From NCBI GenBank assembly GCA_016124675.1, contig WGNG01000009.1, positions 248,001-312,000 of the forward strand: DNA of 64,000 bases. Direction: 5' to 3'. This DNA is from Alphaproteobacteria bacterium. Its GTDB lineage: Bacteria; Pseudomonadota; Alphaproteobacteria; Caulobacterales; Maricaulaceae. Positions within the stretch are counted from its first letter, which is position 1. Each line of letters begins with the position of its first letter. Below, in pieces: positions 10,405 through 19,611 of the stretch. Both the position numbers and the translations under genes were made by a program. The notes beneath the pieces were generated by a model that saw only the letters and a program-made list of their open reading frames with translations, did no database searches and was not told the origin of the DNA.

Positions 10405-12161
10405 GATCTGGCGTCGTCCTCCCCGCTATCGTCTTCGAAGCCGTCTTCGCCGGCGTCCGCGCCCTCATCGCCCAGAAGCTCGTTCAGGTCCACGCCCAGA
10501 CGCGCCGCTTCGGCCTCGAGATCGGACAGATCAAGCTCGTCCAGCTCGGCATCGGTCACCTCGGCCTCCTCGTCCCCGGCCGCCTCATCGGCTTCCGGCT
10601 CCAGCGCCTCGGCCTCGATCCAGCCGGCCGCGACACGGGCGCGCATGATCAGCGCCTCGGCCTCGGCGGCGTCGACCTGCATCCCGTCCAGCAGGCCCGG
10701 CTCGCGCACGCGCTCGCCATCGCGGGTTTCGTACCAGCCGCGCAGATCGTCCGGCGTCAGGCCAGCGAGATCCTCAACGCTCTTCACATCGTTCTCGCCC
10801 AGACGCACGGCGATGGGCAGGGTGATGCCCTCGATCTCGAGCAGATCGTCGTCGACGCCCAGCTCGGTGCGGCGCGCATCCTGCTCGGCGGCCTGGCGGT
10901 CCAGCCATTCGCGCGCCCGGGTCTGAATCTCGGCGGCGGTGGCGTCGTCGAAGCCTTCGATCACCGCGATCTCGTCGAGATCGACATAGGCGATGTCTTC
11001 CATGTCGCCGAAGCCTTCGGTGGCCAGCAGCTGGGCGATCACCTCGTCCACATCGAGGCCCTCGATGAACAGCGCAGTGCGCGTGGCGAACTCTTTCTGG
11101 CGGCGCTCGGATTCCTCGACCTCTGTCAGGATGTCGATGGACCAGCCGGTGAGCTGGCTGGCCAGACGCACGTTCTGGCCGCGCCGGCCGATGGCCAGCG
11201 ACAGCTGGTCGTCAGGCACCACGACTTCAATGCGCTGGTTTTCCTCGTCGAGCACCACCTTGGTGACCTCGGCGGGCTGCAGGGCGTTGACGATGAAGGT
11301 CGCCGGATCGGGATTGAACGGAATGATGTCGATCTTCTCGCCGGCCAGCTCGTTGACCACAGCCTGGACCCGGCTGCCGCGCATGCCGACGCAGGCGCCC
11401 ACAGGGTCGATGGAGCTGTCATTGGAGATGACGGCGATCTTGGCCCGGCTGCCGGGGTCGCGCGCGACGCGCGGGATCTCGATGACGCCTTCGTAGACTT
11501 CGGGCACTTCCTGGGCGAACAGGGCGGCCATGAAGTCTGGGTGGGCGCGCGACAGGAAGATCTGGGGACCGCGCACTTCGGGGCGCACATCGTAGATATA
11601 GGCGCGCACGCGGTCATTATTCTGCAACGCTTCGCGCGGAATCCCGTCGGCGCGCCGGATGATGCCTTCGGCCTTGCCCAGATCGACGATGACATTGCCG
11701 TATTCGACGCGCTTGACGATGCCGTTGATGACCTCGCCCACGCGGTCCTTGTATTCGAGATACTGGCGCTCGCGCTCGGCTTCGCGGACCTTCTGGGTGA
11801 TCACCTGCTTGGCGGTCTGGGAGGCGACGCGGCCAAACTCGATCGGCGGCAGCTCCTCTTCAAAGATCGTCCCCACCACCGCTTGCGGATCGCGCTTGCG
11901 CGCGGCCTCCAGCGTGATCTGGTGGGCTTCGTTCTCAACCTCCTCCACGACCGTGGTGCGGCTGGTCAGGCGCATCTCGCCGGTCTTGGGGTTGATCTTG
12001 CAATGGATATCGAGCTCGGCGCCATAGCGCGAGCGCGCCGCCTTCTGGATCGCCTCTTCAATGGCGCCCAGGACGATCTTGTCGTCGATCATCTTCTCCT
12101 GTGCGACCGCGCGGGCGATCTGCAGGATTTCCAGCTTGTTGGCGCTGACCCCGATGGCCAT
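10401..12161 (-). CDS. nusA: Transcription termination/antitermination factor NusA
   Basis: 586-residue RNA polymerase-associated factor. The order is: NusA N-domain (1-125), S1 domain (about 135-200; [15 protein letters not shown]), KH1/KH2 (about 230-345, [24 protein letters not shown] spread over the first), then two helix-hairpin-helix-like acidic repeats (about 365-520). The very acidic tail is rich in Glu, Asp and Ala. The length is longer than the E. coli protein mainly because of the tail. NusA slows elongation and stimulates hairpin-dependent termination, relevant to the hairpin in the leader of its own operon (12810-12839). Confidence 0.96.
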   Translation of the reverse strand: MAIGVSANKLEILQIARAVAQEKMIDDKIVLGAIEEAIQKAARSRYGAELDIHCKINPKTGEMRLTSRTTVVEEVENEAHQITLEAARKRDPQAVVGTIFEEELPPIEFGRVASQTAKQVITQKVREAERERQYLEYKDRVGEVINGIVKRVEYGNVIVDLGKAEGIIRRADGIPREALQNNDRVRAYIYDVRPEVRGPQIFLSRAHPDFMAALFAQEVPEVYEGVIEIPRVARDPGSRAKIAVISNDSSIDPVGACVGMRGSRVQAVVNELAGEKIDIIPFNPDPATFIVNALQPAEVTKVVLDEENQRIEVVVPDDQLSLAIGRRGQNVRLASQLTGWSIDILTEVEESERRQKEFATRTALFIEGLDVDEVIAQLLATEGFGDMEDIAYVDLDEIAVIEGFDDATAAEIQTRAREWLDRQAAEQDARRTELGVDDDLLEIEGITLPIAVRLGENDVKSVEDLAGLTPDDLRGWYETRDGERVREPGLLDGMQVDAAEAEALIMRARVAAGWIEAEALEPEADEAAGDEEAEVTDAELDELDLSDLEAEAARLGVDLNELLGDEGADAGEDGFEDDSGEDDARS

Positions 12162-12181
12162 GTGTGTCTTCCTTCTGTCGG

Positions 12182-12778
12182 TTAATCGTCCGAGGCCGGC
12201 CGGGCGCCGCCCCCCTCGCCAATATCGTCTTGGCCGGCATCCTCGCCCTCGACATCCTCCAGGACATCGGGAATCGGCGCGCGGCCTTTCAGGCTTTCGG
12301 CCAGCAGCGCGTCGGTGAGGACGAGCTTGGCGTCACTGATCCAGTCAAACGGGATGACGGCGGTGTCCTCTTCGCCGGCCAGGTCGATCAGGACATTATT
12401 GTCCTCGACCCCGGCCAGCAGGCCGCGATACCGCTTGCGGCCCTCCACGAGGCGATCGAGCTCCAGCTTGGCTTCGAACCCTTCCCAGCGCGCAAAATGC
12501 GCCAGCGCCGTCAGCGGGCGGTCAATGCCGGGAGAGGAGACCTCGAGATGGTATTCGCCAGCGATGGGATCCACCTCTTCAAACACCGCCGACAGCTTGC
12601 GCGACAGGCGCGCGCAGTCTGCCACGTTGACGTCGCCGTCATGGCGCTCGGTCATGATCTGGCAGGTCGTCGTCTTGCCGCCCATGACCCGCACGCGCAC
12701 GATCTCCATGCCCAGCGCCTCGGCGATGGGCTCGGCAAGCTCGAGAATGCGCACATCCTGGGGCGAGCGGGTTTTCAA
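12182..12778 (-). CDS. rimP: Ribosome maturation factor RimP
   Basis: 198-residue factor for 30S assembly with the two RimP folds: N-domain about 10-85 (LGMEIVRVRVMGG, DCARLSRKL) and C-terminal SH3-like domain about 95-165 (SSPGIDRPL precedes it). The start was taken as TTG at 12778-12776 because GAGGAG lies six bases upstream; no suitable ATG exists and the further upstream reading frame runs through the leader hairpin. The tail after residue 165 is acidic and Gly-rich. First gene of rimP-nusA-ylxR-infB. Confidence 0.9.
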   Translation of the reverse strand: MKTRSPQDVRILELAEPIAEALGMEIVRVRVMGGKTTTCQIMTERHDGDVNVADCARLSRKLSAVFEEVDPIAGEYHLEVSSPGIDRPLTALAHFARWEGFEAKLELDRLVEGRKRYRGLLAGVEDNNVLIDLAGEEDTAVIPFDWISDAKLVLTDALLAESLKGRAPIPDVLEDVEGEDAGQDDIGEGGGARPASDD

Positions 12779-12809
12779 GCGTGGCTCCTCAAAGCCAGTC
12801 GGGCTAACG

Positions 12810-12839
12810 AAAAGGGCGGCCCGGTGACCCGAGCCGCCC
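12810..12839 (-). terminator. Terminator-like hairpin in the rimP leader (possible attenuator)
   Basis: On the minus strand, GGGCGGC-T-CGG pairs with CCG-G-GCCGCCC around a GTCA tetraloop: 11 pairs with one G-U wobble. It is followed directly by TTTTCG. It lies 32 bases upstream of the rimP TTG. The gene upstream is divergent, so no other minus-strand transcript needs stopping here. It therefore fits a leader attenuator of the operon that encodes NusA. The four-base U tract is short for a strong terminator. Confidence 0.55.
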
Positions 12840-12967
12840 GAACACGCCATCCGGCGTATCGAACTGTTGACGCGGCTTATACGCGAGCCGGGCGCGCAGC
12901 GCAACGGGGCGGTGCTTGCGCGGGCTGCGCGAAGCGGCGTTAATTGTGGGCGCAGTCAGGGGTCGTC

Positions 12968-13615
12968 ATGCTCACAGTCCTTCTCGCCGCCGCCAGCCTC
13001 GCAGCCAGCCCGCCCGCCACAGTCCAGATGACGCTTGCAGAGGCCGCCTGCCTGTTTGCCGGGGCCAGGGTGGAAACCTTTTTGGCCAACACACACGCCG
13101 GTGATACGCGCGCCGCTGTCAGCGCATCCTGGCTCAGCCTGCCCATGGACCGGGCGACCCTGGCGGCAACGCTGACCCAGGAGGGCAGGGAGCGCGGCGC
13201 TGCCGCCCCCTTCGCCATGGGCTACAATCCAGAGTTCGCGCAGGCGATCCACGGCATGACGGATGCCCAGCTCGACCGGTTCCACGACGGGTTGACGACC
13301 GATGGGCCTATCCAATGCCCCCATATTGATACGCAAGCGGACCCGTTCAATGCCGATATCAGCCGCTTCCAGCGCTGGGCCGAGGAGCAGATGATGAACC
13401 CTGATCCCGGCGCGCCTCCCGGAGCGGCGACGCTTTCGATCTCGCGCCCCGTCCATTTCGACGGCGGTGCGCGCGTGCTGGTGGCCGAGGCCTATACCTT
13501 CACGCCGATCCCGCTGTCGCGCCCGCCGTCTGCATCGCTGGTGTTTGCGGTCTATCAGCGCGACGGCGCGCAATGGGGCCGGGAAGCCTCGATCATCATC
13601 GCCCGAAGCGGCTAA
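12968..13615 (+). CDS. Secreted protein of unknown function
   Basis: 215-residue protein starting at ATG 12968, preceded by AGGGG. The N-terminus MLTVLLAAASLAASPPA is a good signal peptide with cleavage after an Ala-x-Ala-like site near residue 14, so it is probably periplasmic or exported. The mature part has no family I recognise; it contains only two cysteines and no obvious catalytic motif. It is divergent from rimP, and its TAA shares bases with the trmB stop on the other strand (CTAA). No function is proposed. Confidence 0.65.
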   Translation: MLTVLLAAASLAASPPATVQMTLAEAACLFAGARVETFLANTHAGDTRAAVSASWLSLPMDRATLAATLTQEGRERGAAAPFAMGYNPEFAQAIHGMTDAQLDRFHDGLTTDGPIQCPHIDTQADPFNADISRFQRWAEEQMMNPDPGAPPGAATLSISRPVHFDGGARVLVAEAYTFTPIPLSRPPSASLVFAVYQRDGAQWGREASIIIARSG

Positions 13616-14307
13616 ACCCGCTGAAATTCCATGAACACCGGGTCGATATCGCCCAGATGCTTGGACTGGTAGCGGGTCACGATGTGATCTGCCGGGTTAT
13701 CGCGCCAGCTGTCCGGGCCGCCGCCGAGCCAGTTCAGGCCCGGCGTCTCCAGAAGGATCGGCAGCGCGTGGTCGGCATAGACGCGAACGTCTGTGGCGAC
13801 GCGTAGAATCCCGCCGGGTTGAAGCAGGCGGGCGAGCGACCGCGCGGTGTCCGCTTGCACGAAACGCCGCTTGGCGTGGCGCGATTTGGGCCAGGGATCG
13901 GGAAACAGGAGATAGATGCGGTCGAATGCGCCATCGGGCATGCGCTCGATCTCGGTCCGGGCGTCCGCGCGCTTGACGCGCATATTGGCAAGGCCGTGAT
14001 CCTCAATCCCCGCCAGCGCCTTGGCGACGCCGTTGAGAAACGGCTCGATGCCCAGATAGCCGGTCTTCGGGTCGCGCTGCGCCTGACCGATCAGATGCTC
14101 GGCGGCGCCAAAACCGATTTCCAGCACATGGCGGTCAAAGCCGGGCAGCAGGTCTGCCGGGTCCAGCGGGCCGTCATCGGGCCAGGTGAGCGCGGCGCCG
14201 AGCCCGTCCACCAGCGCCTGCCGGCGGGCGGTCAAAGCATGGCCCTTGGCGCGGCCATAGAGGCGGCGCGGGGCGGCGGCGGAGGAAGCAGCGGGCGTCT
14301 GGCTCAT
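13612..14307 (-). CDS. trmB: tRNA (guanine-N7-)-methyltransferase TrmB
   Basis: 231-residue SAM-dependent enzyme forming m7G46 in tRNA. SAM motif I is VLEIGFGAAEHL near residue 51. The diagnostic LLFPDPWPKSRHAKRRFV stretch is near residue 125, and the conserved TDVRVYADH follows. The ATG at 14307 was chosen; the longer upstream frame is low-complexity and would overlap the promoter region of the divergent acyltransferase. It ends convergent with the secreted-protein gene. Confidence 0.94.
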   Translation of the reverse strand: MSQTPAASSAAAPRRLYGRAKGHALTARRQALVDGLGAALTWPDDGPLDPADLLPGFDRHVLEIGFGAAEHLIGQAQRDPKTGYLGIEPFLNGVAKALAGIEDHGLANMRVKRADARTEIERMPDGAFDRIYLLFPDPWPKSRHAKRRFVQADTARSLARLLQPGGILRVATDVRVYADHALPILLETPGLNWLGGGPDSWRDNPADHIVTRYQSKHLGDIDPVFMEFQRV

Positions 14308-14393
14308 GGCGCGCGGGTTTACCGCGGCAGGCGGCGCGAGGCCAGCGCGCCGCGCCTCTTGCGCGCTGCGGCGGCGCGGGTACGTGATACGCC

Positions 14394-15263
14394 ATGGACA
14401 TGACAATCGATCCGGCCCGCGCCGTGGTGGACGCGCTGATCGCCGAGCGCGCGCCGCGCCTGCGCATGAAGCCGCGTCTGTGGGCGCTGGTGCAGGCGCT
14501 GGCCCTGCCGGTTCTGGGCTATGAGACCGCCGTGGAGATGACGCGCGCATTACAGACGCGTGACGCGGACGCGGTGTTCGCCTGGGCGCAGGCGTATTTG
14601 CGGCTGACGCTGCGCGTCGAGGGTCTCGGCCATGTGCCCGCCACCGGCCCGGTGATGATCGCCGCCAACCATCCCGGCGGTGTGCCCGACGGGGTAGCGG
14701 TCTGGCAGGCGCTGGCCGCGCGGCGCCCCGACATGGTCTTCTTCGCCAATCGCGACGCGCTGCGCGTGGCGCCGGGCCTTGGCCCGCGGCTGATCCCGGT
14801 GGAATGGCGCACCAAGGAGCGCGACCGGTCGAGCGCGCGCGACACGCTGCGCACCGCCATGGAGGCGCTCAATGCCGGGCGCTGCGTGGTGGTGTTTCCC
14901 GCCGGGCGCATGGCGCAGTGGGACTGGCGCAGCCTCAGTCTGGCAGAGCCCGTCTGGGCGCCGGCCTTCGTGTCGCTGGCGCGCCGGTTTGATGCGCCGG
15001 TCGTGCCGATGGGCGTGCGCCAGCGCATGCCGCTGCTGTACTATGGCCTGTCCGCAATCAGCCGGGAGCTGCGCGACATGACGGTGTTCCACGCCTTCCT
15101 CGCCCAGCGTGGCAAGACCTACCGGTTGCGCGTGGGCGCGCCGCTGGCCTCGCGCGCCCTGCCCGGAAGCGACACCGCAGCGGCGGCCCAGGTCCGCGCG
15201 CTCGCCGAAGCGCTGGCCTGGGGATCTGGGCCGGCCGTGACGGCGCCCGGCGCAGCGGGGTAA
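14394..15263 (+). CDS. PlsC-family lysophospholipid acyltransferase
   Basis: 289-residue acyltransferase likely making phospholipids or ornithine-type lipids at the inner membrane. The catalytic block I is NHPGGVPDG near residue 88, i.e. H-x5-D rather than the classical H-x4-D, as in the putative-haemolysin-like branch of the family. Block II is FFANRDALR, and block III VVFPAGRMAQW near residue 163. The substrate is not identifiable. It is divergent from trmB and followed by the YhhN gene. Confidence 0.82.
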   Translation: MDMTIDPARAVVDALIAERAPRLRMKPRLWALVQALALPVLGYETAVEMTRALQTRDADAVFAWAQAYLRLTLRVEGLGHVPATGPVMIAANHPGGVPDGVAVWQALAARRPDMVFFANRDALRVAPGLGPRLIPVEWRTKERDRSSARDTLRTAMEALNAGRCVVVFPAGRMAQWDWRSLSLAEPVWAPAFVSLARRFDAPVVPMGVRQRMPLLYYGLSAISRELRDMTVFHAFLAQRGKTYRLRVGAPLASRALPGSDTAAAAQVRALAEALAWGSGPAVTAPGAAG

Positions 15264-15426
15264 AGACCGCAGATGATGACGGGGGCGCAGCTGCGCGGGC
15301 CCGGCCCCGGGGCCGGAGCCTGCATCCCGCTGGCCAATGACAGTCCAGCCCGGTGGATTTGCGGCCTTCAAGGGCGTTAAATCCGCGTGGCCTTCACGCG
15401 CGAGGCATGGAACCCGGGAGCGCCCC

Positions 15427-16128
15427 TTGACCGACCGCTACGCCGAAACCGAGCCGCTGATCCCCGACTGGGCCGGTCCGGCCTATCTGATCGTCTCGTT
15501 GGTCACGTCGGCGATCTATTTCGGACTGGACAATTTCACCCCCTCCACGTCCGGCCTTCTGGCCATCGTCAAGGCGCTGTCCATCGTGCTTCTGGCGGCC
15601 TATGCGGGCTTCTCGCGCGCGCCGCTCCTGACGCTGGCGCTCCTGGCCTCGGCGGGCGGTGATTTCGCGCTGGCGCTCAGCCCGCCAGCGCGCGAGGCGG
15701 GCATCGGCTTTTTCGCCACGGCGCACATCGTGTACGGCGTGATCTTCGCGCTGGCGATCTTGCGCGGGGGATGGCGGCGCACCGGCCTGCCCATCGCCGC
15801 CGCTCTGGCGGTGTTCGGCGTGGTGATGCTGCTCTGGCTGCGCCCCGGCATGGGCGAGCTCGCAGGTCCCGCCAGCGCCTATATCGGGATCATCCTGGCC
15901 ATGGCCATTCTGGCGGGTTTCGTGAAAGGTCCGCGCCTCATCGTCATCGGCGCCCTCGTCTTCATCGCCTCGGACGCCATTATCGCCGCGCGCTGGTTCG
16001 GCGGCACCCTGCAGCCGGACGGCTTTGACTGGCCCGCCGCGCTGATCTGGATCCTGTACTATGGCGCGCAGGTCGCGCTGGCGGTGGGGATTGTGCGGAT
16101 GAAGCGGGCGCGGGCAGCAGGCGCATAG
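15427..16128 (+). CDS. YhhN-family integral membrane protein (lysoplasmalogenase-like)
   Basis: 233-residue polytopic protein with about eight hydrophobic segments. The pattern GGDFALAL, FATAHIVYG and the closing ASDAII...WILYYGAQVALA match the YhhN/TMEM86 family, some animal members of which hydrolyse lysoplasmalogens. The TTG at 15427 is preferred because GGGAG precedes it and the upstream extension is non-membrane and low-complexity. The activity in bacteria is not established. It follows an acyltransferase, so a lipid role is plausible but inferred. Confidence 0.75.
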   Translation: MTDRYAETEPLIPDWAGPAYLIVSLVTSAIYFGLDNFTPSTSGLLAIVKALSIVLLAAYAGFSRAPLLTLALLASAGGDFALALSPPAREAGIGFFATAHIVYGVIFALAILRGGWRRTGLPIAAALAVFGVVMLLWLRPGMGELAGPASAYIGIILAMAILAGFVKGPRLIVIGALVFIASDAIIAARWFGGTLQPDGFDWPAALIWILYYGAQVALAVGIVRMKRARAAGA

Positions 16129-16143
16129 CGCGCGGTTTCAACA

Positions 16144-16458
16144 TCAAGCGACGCGAACCTGCGGCTTCACATCGGCCTCGCCATTCAGCGCCCTGAGAAT
16201 CGGCCCGAGGCTTTCAAGCCTTGGATTGCCCTGAGCGCTGAGCATGCGCATCAGGCTTTTGCGCGGCGTGCCGGTCACGGCTTCCAGGCGCTCGAAACCG
16301 ATTGTGGCGTTCACATAATCGCGCAGCATGGATTTGGCGGTGTCGATATCGCCTTGCAGCAATGCATCGAGCGCCTCGGAATAGAGCGCAGCGCGAAACT
16401 CCAGGTCACGCGCAGCGCGCGCCTGGATGGTTGCCTTGAAATCACGGGTCAGGGGCAT
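16144..16458 (-). CDS. HigA-like antitoxin (HTH DNA-binding)
   Basis: 104-residue partner of the toxin gene just upstream. The C-terminal half has a helix-turn-helix-like stretch (FERLEAVTGTPRKSLMRML, then LGPILRAL) typical of antidotes that pair with RelE-type killer proteins. The toxin-first order, with 35 bases between the genes, is the HigB-HigA arrangement. It would neutralise the toxin and repress the operon, probably at the palindrome before the toxin start. Specific assignment beyond the family is not possible. Confidence 0.78.
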   Translation of the reverse strand: MPLTRDFKATIQARAARDLEFRAALYSEALDALLQGDIDTAKSMLRDYVNATIGFERLEAVTGTPRKSLMRMLSAQGNPRLESLGPILRALNGEADVKPQVRVA

Positions 16459-16493
16459 ATTCGCCTCGCTTGAAATGTCCTGTTGTCAGTCTG

Positions 16494-16856
16494 CTATCGC
16501 CGCCGACCGTCCTGCGCGCCTGCAGCCTTCCGGGTTTTGTATTCGGCCCAAAGACCGTGCGCGCGCCGAATGTCCTTTTGCTGACGCTGCTTGGTCCCTG
16601 CGCACAAGAGAACGACCAGCCTGGCGCCGTCCTGCCCCAGATAGACCCGGTAGCCCGGACCGTAATCGATGCGAAGCTCGCTGACGCCCGCGCCGGCCGG
16701 TTCAAGATCACCTGCACCCCTCTCCAGTTCGCTGAGCGCTCGGGTCATCCGCGCTGCCGCATGCGCCTCCAGATCCTCGAACCATGCCGCGAACGGTGCG
16801 GCTCCGGTCAGATCCTCGTAGATCGAGATGGAACGGGGCTGCACCTCGCGCTTCAT
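16494..16856 (-). CDS. HigB/RelE-type toxin (addiction-module killer protein)
   Basis: 120-residue RelE/ParE-superfamily protein of the phage-derived killer type, usually a ribosome-dependent mRNA interferase. Family features are FAAWFEDLEAHAAARM (residues about 22-37), ELRIDYGPGYRVYLG (60-74) and VVLLCAGTKQRQQKDI near residues 81-96. The tail (after about 105) is a basic extension. It lies immediately upstream of its HTH antitoxin and downstream of an inverted repeat at 16869-16881. The pair sits between rpoH and the YhhN gene. Confidence 0.82.
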   Translation of the reverse strand: MKREVQPRSISIYEDLTGAAPFAAWFEDLEAHAAARMTRALSELERGAGDLEPAGAGVSELRIDYGPGYRVYLGQDGARLVVLLCAGTKQRQQKDIRRAHGLWAEYKTRKAAGAQDGRRR

Positions 16857-16868
16857 TTAGTACCCTAT

Positions 16869-16881
16869 GCATTACCAATGC
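16869..16881. promoter_or_regulatory. Inverted repeat before the toxin-antitoxin operon, candidate operator
   Basis: GCATT-ACC-AATGC, five-base arms around a three-base spacer, ends 12 bases upstream of the toxin ATG. The position fits autorepression by the antitoxin. The surrounding 150 bases are clearly AT-richer than the rest of the window. Confidence 0.4.
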
Positions 16882-17012
16882 GCAAGCAGATTTCGGGGGC
16901 TCTCCATGTAAATCCGGTCGAGCACCTAACCGTCAGACACGATCACGCCACGCCTCACCGGAAAAATCAATAATGGATGGAATATTGCGCCATTTAAAAT
17001 GGCTCCGCCCGC

Positions 17013-17900
17013 CTAGGCCGGCATCAGCCCGCGCTCTTCGGCCAGGCGCTTCATCTCGGTCTGGAGCTTTTCGAACGCGCGCACCTCGATCTGGCGGATG
17101 CGTTCGCGGCTGACCTTGTAGACATCGGCGAGCTCTTCCAGCGTCCTGGGCTCTTCGGTCAGGCGGCGCTCCTGGATGATGTGGCGCTCGCGCTCATTCA
17201 GGCCCCCCATGGCTTCCTGCAGGAGCGTCATGCGGGTGTCGAACTCGTCGCTTTCGACGAGATCGTCCTCGGCGTCGCTGGCATTGTCATCGGCCAGCCA
17301 GTCCTGCCACTGGCTCTCGCCATCGGCGCGCATGGGGGCGTTGAGCGAGGCGTCCGGGCCGGACAGGCGCCGGTTCATGGAGATGACCTCGTCATCGGTC
17401 ACGCCCAGCCTGGTGGCGATATGCTCGACCTGTTCAGGTTTCAGATCGCCCTCTTCCAGCGCCTGCATCTGGCTTTTCATGCGGCGCAGATTGAAGAACA
17501 GCTTCTTCTGGGCCGCCGTGGTGCCCATTTTCACCAGCGACCAGGAGCGCAGGATGTATTCCTGGATGGCGGCGCGCACCCACCACATGGCGTAGGTGGA
17601 CAGACGGAAGCCCTTGTCGGGGTCAAACTTCTTGACCGCCTGCATCAGGCCCACATTGCCCTCAGAGATCACTTCGGCGATGGGCAGGCCATAGCCGCGA
17701 TAGCCCATGGCGATCTTGGCCACCAGGCGCAAATGGGACGTGACCATGCGGTGAGCCGCTTCGGTGTCCTGATGCTCCTGCCAGCGCTTGGCCAGCATGA
17801 ACTCCTCATCCTTTTCCAGCATGGGAAACTTGCGGATCTCGGCGAGATAGCGCGACAGCCCGCCTTCGGGCGTGATGGCGATCATGGAGGCGTTGGCCAC
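17013..17900 (-). CDS. rpoH: RNA polymerase sigma-32 factor RpoH
   Basis: 295-residue heat-shock sigma factor. Region 2 includes GLPIAEVISEGNVGLMQAVKKFDPDKGFRLSTYAMWWVRAAIQEYI (residues about 74-118), and the RpoH-box-like stretch TTAAQKKLFFNLRR follows. Region 4 ends with TLEELADVYKVSRERIRQIEVRAFEKLQ. The GTG at 17900 was chosen because GGGGAGA precedes it and the resulting length matches Caulobacter RpoH; the upstream frame is not conserved-looking. Its 5' region (17901-18121) contains no other gene. Confidence 0.95.
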   Translation of the reverse strand: MANASMIAITPEGGLSRYLAEIRKFPMLEKDEEFMLAKRWQEHQDTEAAHRMVTSHLRLVAKIAMGYRGYGLPIAEVISEGNVGLMQAVKKFDPDKGFRLSTYAMWWVRAAIQEYILRSWSLVKMGTTAAQKKLFFNLRRMKSQMQALEEGDLKPEQVEHIATRLGVTDDEVISMNRRLSGPDASLNAPMRADGESQWQDWLADDNASDAEDDLVESDEFDTRMTLLQEAMGGLNERERHIIQERRLTEEPRTLEELADVYKVSRERIRQIEVRAFEKLQTEMKRLAEERGLMPA

Positions 17901-18121
17901 GGCGATTCTCCCCGGTCTCAAAAGGCGCGGCAGGCTGGCGGGACCGGCGCGCGAGCTGTGCATGTAGGAAGCGCGCGCACGCAGCGCGAGGGCCCCGGGA
18001 GGCTGATCAACTGCGCGCGCGCCCCTGCGTTCCAGATGCAACACATAATCACGCCGGAATTAAGGGGCCAGATGGACATTCACTCTTGCCCCGCGCGCAT
18101 CGCCAGCCTATCGCCACGCGC

Positions 18122-18640
18122 ATGAGCGCAACCATCCGCATGGCTGTCCCGAAAGACGCGCCCGCCCTGGCGCTGGTGGGGACGGCGACCTTTCTGGAGA
18201 GCTATGCCGGCGTGATCGACGGCGCAGCGATCATGCGCCACTGCGCCCAGCGCCAGACCGCGGACGTGTACGCCGCCGCGCTGGCCGACCCAGAGCACGC
18301 GCTGTGGCTGGCCGAAGCCGCGCCCGGTGCAGCCCCCGTGGGCTATCTCCACCTCGCCCCGCCCGATCTGCCGGTCGAGACGCGCCCCGGCGATATCGAG
18401 ATGAAGCGCATCTATGTCCTGTCGAAACTGCACCGTTCAGGGCTCGGCCTGATGCTGCTTCAGGCCGGGCTCGCCCATGCCCGCGCGACAGGGCGCGCCC
18501 GCATGCTGCTGGGCGTGTACAAGAATAATGAGCGCGCCATCGGCTTCTACAAGGCGCACGGCTTTCATATGGTCGGCGAGCGCCAGTTCGATGTGGGCGG
18601 CGCGGTCTATTGCGACTGGGTCATGGAGCGCGGCATCTAG
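18122..18640 (+). CDS. GNAT-family N-acetyltransferase
   Basis: 172-residue acetyltransferase. The acetyl-CoA binding loop is SGLGLMLLQAGLAHA (motif A, R/HxxGxG-like, residues about 106-120), and motif B lies near LGVYKNNERAIGFYKAHGF. The substrate is unknown; it resembles general ribosomal- or amine-acetylating GNATs. The ATG at 18122 was chosen as the first after the noncoding leader; the ribosome site is weak. The stop shares CTAG with the convergent dapF stop. Confidence 0.82.
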   Translation: MSATIRMAVPKDAPALALVGTATFLESYAGVIDGAAIMRHCAQRQTADVYAAALADPEHALWLAEAAPGAAPVGYLHLAPPDLPVETRPGDIEMKRIYVLSKLHRSGLGLMLLQAGLAHARATGRARMLLGVYKNNERAIGFYKAHGFHMVGERQFDVGGAVYCDWVMERGI

Positions 18641-19476
18641 CGGAACGCTACGCCGAGGCCCGCGGGCAAGGCGATCTCGCCCTCCAGCTCCACCGGGCCT
18701 GACAGATGCACGTGGCCGTCTTGCGTCCAGCGCACCGGCAGATCGCCGCCATCGGCGCGGATCACAGCTTCGCGCCCTATGCGCCCCTGACGGCAGGCAG
18801 CGACCAGCGCCGCTGCGGCGCCCGTGCCGCAGGCCTTGGTCAGCCCCGCCCCGCGCTCCCAGACCCGCAGGCGGATGAGGCCCGGTTCCAGCACGCGGGC
18901 AAAACCGGCATTCACGCGCTCGGGAAATAGCGGATCGTGTTCCACGCCCGGCCCGATCACGTTCAAGGGCAGGGCGTCGGGATCGTCCACGAAGAACACG
19001 ACATGGGGGTTGCCCATGGAGACCGCGCCCGGCCCTTCGAGGCGTCCGCCGCCCGGCAGGTCGACCGAATAGTCCATCCGCACCGTGTCCATCGCCCGCG
19101 CCAGCGGTATTTCGCGCCAGTCCAGCCGCGCCGGGCCCAGATCCACCTCCGCCCCGCCATCGCCGAGACGGCGCGCGTTCAGGCGGCCACCCAGCGAGCT
19201 CATCGCCAGCGTACTGCGGCCACTGTCCTGAAACATCAGCCAGGCCGCCGCGCGCGCCCCATTTCCGCAGGCGCCGACCTCGCCACCGTCGCGGTTCCAG
19301 ACGCGCAAACGGGCGTCGGCCGTTCCGTCTGCCTCAAGCGCCAGCAATTGATCAAACGGATGGGCCTGGGCGAGCGCAAAAACCTCGCGGGGCGCCAGCG
19401 CCAGCGGCGCGGCGGCGTCGCGCGCGTCGATCAGGATGAAGGCGTTGCCCGCCCCGTTCATCGCGAATGCTTTCAT
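18637..19476 (-). CDS. dapF: Diaminopimelate epimerase
   Basis: Converts LL- to meso-diaminopimelate for lysine and peptidoglycan. The 279 residues hold both catalytic cysteine blocks: NRDGGEVGACGNGARAAA near residue 68 and GLTKACGTGAAAALVAA near residue 210. The start ATG at 19476 gives MKAFAMNGAGNAF, the standard DapF N-terminus, and excludes an upstream ATG extension. Convergent and overlapping by four bases with the GNAT gene. It stands alone rather than in a dap operon. Confidence 0.95.
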   Translation of the reverse strand: MKAFAMNGAGNAFILIDARDAAAPLALAPREVFALAQAHPFDQLLALEADGTADARLRVWNRDGGEVGACGNGARAAAWLMFQDSGRSTLAMSSLGGRLNARRLGDGGAEVDLGPARLDWREIPLARAMDTVRMDYSVDLPGGGRLEGPGAVSMGNPHVVFFVDDPDALPLNVIGPGVEHDPLFPERVNAGFARVLEPGLIRLRVWERGAGLTKACGTGAAAALVAACRQGRIGREAVIRADGGDLPVRWTQDGHVHLSGPVELEGEIALPAGLGVAFR

Positions 19477-19611
19477 GGGGCGAGGCTTTACGCCCTCGCC
19501 TGCCTCCATGCAATCAGGCGGGCAGATTGTGAGAATTTAATGCGGGCGGCTTTGACGCGGGGCGCCGGGCGCTGTTGAATGCGCGCGCTTTTCACGCTGG
19601 GAGGACGCCCG

